From Nonomuraea sp. (GTDB lineage Bacteria; Actinomycetota; Actinomycetes; Streptosporangiales; Streptosporangiaceae), in contig JABFVJ010000436.1 in NCBI GenBank assembly GCA_013362835.1, positions 1-9,233 of the forward strand: DNA of 9,233 nt, in the 5' to 3' direction. The translations under genes were made by a program, and so were the position numbers. Shown here one piece after another: positions 5,010 to 9,233 of the stretch; position 1 is the first letter of the stretch, and every line of letters starts with the position of its first letter. A model generated the notes under the pieces. It saw only the letters and a program-made list of their open reading frames with translations, ran no database searches and was not told the origin of the DNA.

Positions 5010-6422
5010 ATGGTTTTCGGATGGACCAGACACGGTGACGGCAGGCATCTGGCGCCCGGCGAGGTGGTCAGGCCCGACGAGCGGCTGAGCTGGCCGCGCA
5101 TGGTCGGCTTCGGCGCGCAGCACGTGATCGCGATGTTCGGCGCGACGTTCGTGTTCCCGCTGGTCATGGGGCTCGATCCGAACGTGGCCGTGATGATGTC
5201 CGGCGTCGCGACGATCATGTTCCTGCTGATCGTGAAGGGCAAGGTGCCGAGCTACCTCGGCACCAGCGCCTCGTTCGTCGGAGGCGTGTTCGCCATCAGG
5301 GCCGCCGCCGGCAGCGACCTGCCGATCGCGGACGCCATCGTCACCGGCTCGATCCTGGTGGCCGGGTTCGTGCTGGCGCTCGCGGGGCTGGCCGTGCACG
5401 TGCTCGGGGTGCAGATCATCCACCGCGTCTTCCCGCCCGTCGTCACCGGCGCGGTGGTGATGCTCATCGGGTTCGGGCTGGCGTACGTGGTGGCCGACGT
5501 CTACTGGCCGCAGGACCATTGGGTCGCGCTGGTCACCATGCTGGTGACGTTCGTGGTGATCGTGGCGTTCAAGGGGTTCACCGGGCGGATCGGGGTGCTG
5601 ATCGGGCTGGTCGCCGGGTTCGCGCTGTCGTGGGTGCTCGACCGGGCCGCGGGGCCGGTCACCTCCGTGCTGCCCGGCCAGAACCTGCGCGACGCGGCGG
5701 GCGCGGCCTGCCCGGCCGAGGGCACGTACTGCGTGGCGACGGCGTTCCCGCACGACCGGGTGAGCTTCGACGCCGTCGCCAAGGCCGACTGGTTCGGGCT
5801 GCCCGCCTTCCACGCGCCCGACTTCCGCTTCTCCGCCGTGATGCTGGTGCTGCCCGCGGTGATCGCGCTCATCGCCGAGAACGTCGGCCACGTCAAGGCC
5901 GTCGGGGAGATGACCGGCACCGACGTCGACCCGTACATCGGCCGGGCGATCATCGCCGACGGCGCGGCCACCGTCGTCACCAGCGCGGTCGGCGGCTCGC
6001 CCACCACCACCTACGCCGAGAACATCGGCGTCATGGCGGCCACCAAGGTCTACTCCACGGCCGCGTACTACATCGCGGGCGTGATCGCGATCCTGTTCGG
6101 GCTCTGCCCGAAGTTCGGCGCGCTGGTCGCCGCCACGCCGGGCGGCGTGCTCGGCGGCGTCACCGTCATCCTCTACGGCATGATCGGACTACTCGGCGCC
6201 AAGATCTGGATCGAGAACCGGGTGGACTTCGCCGACCCGGTCAACATGGTCCCGATCGGCGCGGGCATCATCCTGGCGATCGGACCGGTGACGCACATGA
6301 TCGGCGGAGACTTCTCCCTGGAGGGCATCGCGCTCGGCACCGTCGTGGTGGTGGGCGGCTACCACCTGCTGCGCGTCATCGCCCGGCGTTCCCCGCGGCC
6401 GGCGGCGAGCGAGGCCGGGTGA
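5010..6422 (+). CDS. NCS2 permease 2, UraA/RutG-like paralogue
   Basis: A 470-residue membrane nucleobase transporter, the close paralogue of the preceding gene. It keeps GAQHVIAMFG (35-44), IAENVGHVKAV (288-298, Glu290) and the NAT signature ENIGVMAATK (337-346, Glu337), so the substrate class should be the same or overlapping. The main difference is a loop of about 19 extra residues before the TM8 region, around residues 218-252, with Cys234 and Cys241. The ATG at 5010 is chosen over an in-frame GTG at 4965 because GAGAGGG lies five bases upstream and the N-terminus then matches permease 1 (MVFGW against MFGW). Its stop overlaps the FAD-subunit start by GTGA (6419-6422), so it is very probably in the oxidase operon. 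It is likely to import the substrate of that enzyme or its precursor. Confidence 0.92.
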   Translation: MVFGWTRHGDGRHLAPGEVVRPDERLSWPRMVGFGAQHVIAMFGATFVFPLVMGLDPNVAVMMSGVATIMFLLIVKGKVPSYLGTSASFVGGVFAIRAAAGSDLPIADAIVTGSILVAGFVLALAGLAVHVLGVQIIHRVFPPVVTGAVVMLIGFGLAYVVADVYWPQDHWVALVTMLVTFVVIVAFKGFTGRIGVLIGLVAGFALSWVLDRAAGPVTSVLPGQNLRDAAGAACPAEGTYCVATAFPHDRVSFDAVAKADWFGLPAFHAPDFRFSAVMLVLPAVIALIAENVGHVKAVGEMTGTDVDPYIGRAIIADGAATVVTSAVGGSPTTTYAENIGVMAATKVYSTAAYYIAGVIAILFGLCPKFGALVAATPGGVLGGVTVILYGMIGLLGAKIWIENRVDFADPVNMVPIGAGIILAIGPVTHMIGGDFSLEGIALGTVVVVGGYHLLRVIARRSPRPAASEAG

Positions 6423-7321
6423 AGCCGCCGCCGTTCGCCTACCACGCGCCCCGCGACCTCGGCGAGGCGCTGCGGACGCTCGCCGGGGTGCGCGGCAAGG
6501 TGCTGGCCGGGGGGCAGAGCCTCATCCCCATGCTCAACATGCGCCTGGCCGCGCCCGAGCACGTCGTCGACATCAACCGGCTGGAGTCGCTGGCCGTCGT
6601 CGAGCGGGCCGGCGACGGCGTGCGCGTCGGCGCGCTGGCCAGGCACGCGCAGGTGGCCCGCTCCGGGGCGCATCCGTTGCTCACGAAGGCGCTGCGGCTG
6701 GTCGCCCACCCGGTGATCCGCAACCGGGGCACCGTCGTCGGCAGCCTGGTCCACGCCGACCCGGCCGCCGAGCTGCCCGCCGTCCTCGCGATCCTGGGCG
6801 GTTCCGTACGGGTGGCCCGCTGGGCCCCCGAGCCGGCCGCGTCCCCTGGTGGCGTTCCGGTGGGGGCGGTGGTCCGGGACGTCCCGGCGGACGAGTTCTT
6901 CGTGGGGCCGATGGAGTCCGACGTCCGGCCGGACGAGCTGGCCGTGTCGGCATTCTTCCCGGCGTTGGGCGAGCGCACCGGCACCGCGTTCGAGGAGGTG
7001 TCCCGGCGCCACGGCGACTACGCCCTGGCCGGCGTCTGCGCCGTGGTCACTCTCGACGAGGACCTGCGGATCGCCGCCGCCAGGGTCGCCTGCATCGGCG
7101 TCGGCCCCGCCCCCGTCCTGGTGGACGTGACGCGCGAGTGCGACCGCCGCCCACCGGCCAGTGTCGACTGGACGGCCGTCGCGCGGGCCGTACGGGACCG
7201 GACCGACCCCGACGGCGACGTCCACGCCACGGCCGCCTACCGCCGCCACCTGGTGGGCGTCCTGGCCGAGCGGGCACTGCGGAACGCGGCACGGGAGGGG
7301 ACGGCGAGCGGTGGAGCATGA
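6419..7321 (+). CDS. Molybdenum hydroxylase FAD-binding (medium) subunit, xanthine dehydrogenase/CoxM family
   Basis: A 300-residue flavoprotein subunit of a three-part molybdenum hydroxylase. It takes electrons from the [2Fe-2S] subunit and passes them to NAD+ or another acceptor. Family marks are the FAD-pyrophosphate loop AGGQSLIPMLNMR (residues 30-42), RNRGTVVGSLVHADPAAELP (101-120, the second FAD motif) and the C-terminal domain entry SRRHGDYALAGV (195-206). The length is normal for the family. The second motif reads TVVGS where TIGGS or TVGGS is usual, a Gly-to-Val change near the flavin. The GTG start at 6419 overlaps the permease 2 stop by four bases. The gene overlaps the next one by 11. 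The subunit order medium-small-large follows the CoxMSL pattern. The family is clear, but the substrate is set by the large subunit. Confidence 0.93.
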   Translation: MKPPPFAYHAPRDLGEALRTLAGVRGKVLAGGQSLIPMLNMRLAAPEHVVDINRLESLAVVERAGDGVRVGALARHAQVARSGAHPLLTKALRLVAHPVIRNRGTVVGSLVHADPAAELPAVLAILGGSVRVARWAPEPAASPGGVPVGAVVRDVPADEFFVGPMESDVRPDELAVSAFFPALGERTGTAFEEVSRRHGDYALAGVCAVVTLDEDLRIAAARVACIGVGPAPVLVDVTRECDRRPPASVDWTAVARAVRDRTDPDGDVHATAAYRRHLVGVLAERALRNAAREGTASGGA

Positions 7322-7787
7322 GATCACGCTGATCGTGAACGGCACGGCCAGGCGGGTGAGCGTCCCAGGACGCCGCCTGCTGTCCGACTGCCTGCGCCAC
7401 GACCTCGGCCTGACCGGCACCCACGTCGGCTGCGAGCACGGCGTCTGCGGCTGCTGCACGGTCCTGCTCGACGGCGACCCCGTACGGTCGTGCCTGACGT
7501 TCGCGGTCACCGTGGACGGGCGGGAGATCACCACCGTGGAGGGGCTGGGGGAGCCGGACCGGCTCTCGCCGGTGCAGCGGGCCTTCGCCGAGTGCCACGG
7601 CCTGCAGTGCGGCTTCTGCACCCCCGGGTTCCTGTGCACGGTGACCGCGCTGCTCGCCGAGAACCCGGCGCCGACCGAGGAGGAGGTGCTCGAAGGCGTG
7701 TCCGGCAACCTGTGCAGGTGCACCGGCTACCAGAACATCGTCAAGGCCGTCCACCGGGCCGCCGAGCTGCTGGCGGAGGAGTCGTGA
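7311..7787 (+). CDS. Molybdenum hydroxylase [2Fe-2S] (small) subunit, xanthine dehydrogenase/CoxS family
   Basis: A 158-residue electron-transfer subunit linking the molybdenum site to FAD. The N-terminal plant-ferredoxin-type cluster is bound by Cys41, Cys46, Cys49 and Cys61 (GCEHGVCGCCTV, then SCL). Cys48 is an extra cysteine between two ligands. The C-terminal helical domain binds the second cluster through CGFC (100-103) and CRC (135-137) in NLCRCTGYQNIV. All eight ligands are present, so it should be functional. The GTG at 7311 is preferred because the protein then starts at the usual point, with GGGAGGGG about ten bases upstream inside the previous gene. An ATG at 7318 is in another frame and ends after four codons. 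The stop overlaps the large-subunit start by GTGA. Confidence 0.95.
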   Translation: MEHEITLIVNGTARRVSVPGRRLLSDCLRHDLGLTGTHVGCEHGVCGCCTVLLDGDPVRSCLTFAVTVDGREITTVEGLGEPDRLSPVQRAFAECHGLQCGFCTPGFLCTVTALLAENPAPTEEEVLEGVSGNLCRCTGYQNIVKAVHRAAELLAEES

Positions 7788-9233
7788 CGACCAGGTTGTT
7801 CGGGGAGCCGGTGCAGCGGCGGGAGGACCCGAGGCTGCTCACCGGCCAGGGCCGCTACCTCGACGACCTGGGGCGCGACGCGCTCGCCGCCGCCTTCGTC
7901 AGGTCGCCGCACGCCCACGCCCGCATCCGCGACATCGACGTGGCCGCCGCGCTCGACGTGCCCGGCCTGGTCGCGATCTACACCTGGGAGGACCTGCCCG
8001 AGCGGGTCGGCCGGCCGCTGCCGCTGCTGATCCCGCACCCGGCGCTGACGCACGGGCGCACGGCGTACCCGCTGGCCAGGGAGGTCGTCCGGCACGTGGG
8101 CGAGCCCGTGGTCATGGTCGTGGCCGCCGACCGCTACGCGGCCGAGGACGCCTGCGCGCTCATCGAGGTCGACTACGAGCCGCTGAAGGCGGTCGTCGGC
8201 CTGGAGGAGGCCGTGCAGAGCGGCCGGCTCGTGCACGACGACGTGCCGGGCAACGTGGGCGCCAACCTCGTCCAGGAGGTCGCGGGAACCGACGGCCGTG
8301 GCGCGCGCGAGCGGATCGAGAGCGCGCCGCACACGCTCGCCTTCCGGCTCGACATCGAGCGCAGCGCCAGCATGCCGCTGGAGGGCCGCGGCGTGTACGC
8401 CCGCTGGGACGGCCGCGACCTGCGCGTCTACTCCAGCACCCAGACCTCCACCAGCGTGCGCATGGCCGTCGCCGCCGCGCTCGGGCTGCCGCTGCCGCAG
8501 GTCGAGGTGATCGCCCCCGACGTCGGCGGCGGCTTCGGCGTGAAGATCGTGCACCCGTGGCCGGAGGAGATCCTCGTGCCGTGGGCCGCGATGACGCTCG
8601 GCCGCGAGGTCAAGTGGGCCGAGGACCGCAGGGAACACTTCATCTCGTCGGCCCACGAACGCGGCCAGATCCACCACGTACGCGTGGGCTTCGACGACGA
8701 CGGCCGGATCCTGGGCCTCGACGTGACGATCCTGCACGACCACGGGGCCTACACGCCGTACGGGATCATCGTGCCCATCGTCACCTCCACGCAGCTGCTC
8801 GGGCCGTACAAGCCCGGGGCCTACCGGGTCGAGTTCACCGCCGTGTACACCAACACCGTGCAGGTCACGCCCTATCGCGGGGCCGGCCGGCCGCAGGGCG
8901 TGTTCTGCATGGAGCGGACGATGGACAAGATCGCCGGCTACCTGGGCAAGGACCGCACCGACGTACGCGAGGCCAACTTCATCGGGCCCGCCGAGTTCCC
9001 GTACGACCAGGGGCTGACGTTCCAGGACGGCCGCCCGCTGGTCTACGACAGCGGGAACTACCCGGAGATGCTCCGCATGATCAAGGAGCTGATCGGCTGG
9101 GACTCCTTCGAACGGCGTCCCGGCCGGGGGATCGGCATCGGCTGCTACGTCGAGGGCACCGGCGTGGGCCCGTACGAGGGCGGGCACGTGCAGATCACCT
9201 CCGACGGCCGCGTGCACGTCTCCACCGGCCTCA
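7784..9233 (+). CDS. Molybdenum hydroxylase molybdopterin-binding (large) subunit, partial (runs off right edge)
   Basis: The first 483 codons of the catalytic subunit, which normally has about 750-800 residues. It holds the molybdopterin cytosine dinucleotide and hydroxylates the substrate with water-derived oxygen. Visible marks are GEPVQRREDPRLLTGQGRY (7-25), SSTQTSTSVR (217-226), PDVGGGFGVKI (245-255), the cofactor/substrate motif PYRGAGRP (363-370) and ERTMDKIA (377-384). PYRGAGR replaces the AYRCSFR loop of true CO dehydrogenase, placing it among form-II enzymes (xanthine dehydrogenase and other N-heterocycle oxidases). The C-terminal active-site glutamate region lies beyond the window. 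The start is GTG 7784, overlapping the small-subunit stop by four bases. The purine-type neighbours favour xanthine or hypoxanthine, but uracil, thymine or nicotinate-like rings are not excluded. Confidence 0.93.
   Translation, partial: MTTRLFGEPVQRREDPRLLTGQGRYLDDLGRDALAAAFVRSPHAHARIRDIDVAAALDVPGLVAIYTWEDLPERVGRPLPLLIPHPALTHGRTAYPLAREVVRHVGEPVVMVVAADRYAAEDACALIEVDYEPLKAVVGLEEAVQSGRLVHDDVPGNVGANLVQEVAGTDGRGARERIESAPHTLAFRLDIERSASMPLEGRGVYARWDGRDLRVYSSTQTSTSVRMAVAAALGLPLPQVEVIAPDVGGGFGVKIVHPWPEEILVPWAAMTLGREVKWAEDRREHFISSAHERGQIHHVRVGFDDDGRILGLDVTILHDHGAYTPYGIIVPIVTSTQLLGPYKPGAYRVEFTAVYTNTVQVTPYRGAGRPQGVFCMERTMDKIAGYLGKDRTDVREANFIGPAEFPYDQGLTFQDGRPLVYDSGNYPEMLRMIKELIGWDSFERRPGRGIGIGCYVEGTGVGPYEGGHVQITSDGRVHVSTGL

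Noticed and set aside
7727..9217. 496-codon minus-strand open frame opposite the large subunit
   Set aside because: The plus-strand frame from 7784 gives an unmistakable molybdopterin subunit and stays open to the window edge. The antisense frame has no recognisable motif.
6419..9233. Aerobic CO dehydrogenase (coxMSL)
   Set aside because: The subunit order fits, but the large subunit lacks the AYRCSFR loop with the catalytic cysteine and has PYRGAGR instead.
1..9233. tRNA, rRNA, CRISPR array, insertion sequence or prophage remnant
   Set aside because: I saw no cloverleaf-like sequence, regularly spaced repeats, transposase motifs or terminal inverted repeats. The window is continuous metabolic coding sequence.

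Overview
The window reads as high-GC actinomycete DNA. Codon third positions are almost all G or C, GTG starts are common, and the gene families suggest a Streptosporangiales-like or Streptomyces-like soil actinobacterium. The genus is inference only. It is densely coding, with no gene-free stretch over about 140 bp.

Layout. On the minus strand (1-1436) a two-gene unit runs leftward out of the window: a DUF2877 protein (AllH/YlbF family), then the first 197 codons of an FdrA (AllF) family protein, joined by a GTGA stop/start overlap. A 109-bp divergent intergenic region with a perfect 12-bp palindrome separates it from a rightward PucR-family regulator (1546-3216). An 11-nt gap follows, then a small S4-domain RNA-binding protein of the YbcJ type (3228-3437). 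Next come two tandem paralogous NCS2 permeases (3542-4870 and 5010-6422). Last is a three-gene molybdenum hydroxylase operon: FAD subunit (6419-7321), [2Fe-2S] subunit (7311-7787), and molybdopterin subunit (7784 to past the right edge). Each junction from permease 2 onward overlaps by 4 or 11 nt, so permease 2 and the enzyme are probably co-transcribed and translationally coupled.

How they may work together. The conventional reading is a purine-catabolism island: a PucR-like regulator, nucleobase uptake, xanthine dehydrogenase-type oxidation, and an FdrA/DUF2877 unit acting late on a ureido compound. In E. coli, FdrA, a DUF1116 protein and a DUF2877 protein (AllF, AllG, AllH) form oxamate carbamoyltransferase, which phosphorolyses oxalurate to oxamate and carbamoyl phosphate. 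Two details keep the substrate open. Both permeases carry the glutamate-type signature of UraA/RutG pyrimidine carriers (ENIGVMAATK), not the QN-type signature of xanthine/urate carriers. The large subunit belongs to the broad form-II hydroxylase family, which also oxidises other N-heterocycles. An oxidative pyrimidine route is therefore a real alternative: uracil or thymine to a barbiturate by a Mo hydroxylase, then ring opening to a ureido acid, then carbamoyl transfer. The genes just outside both edges would decide between these.
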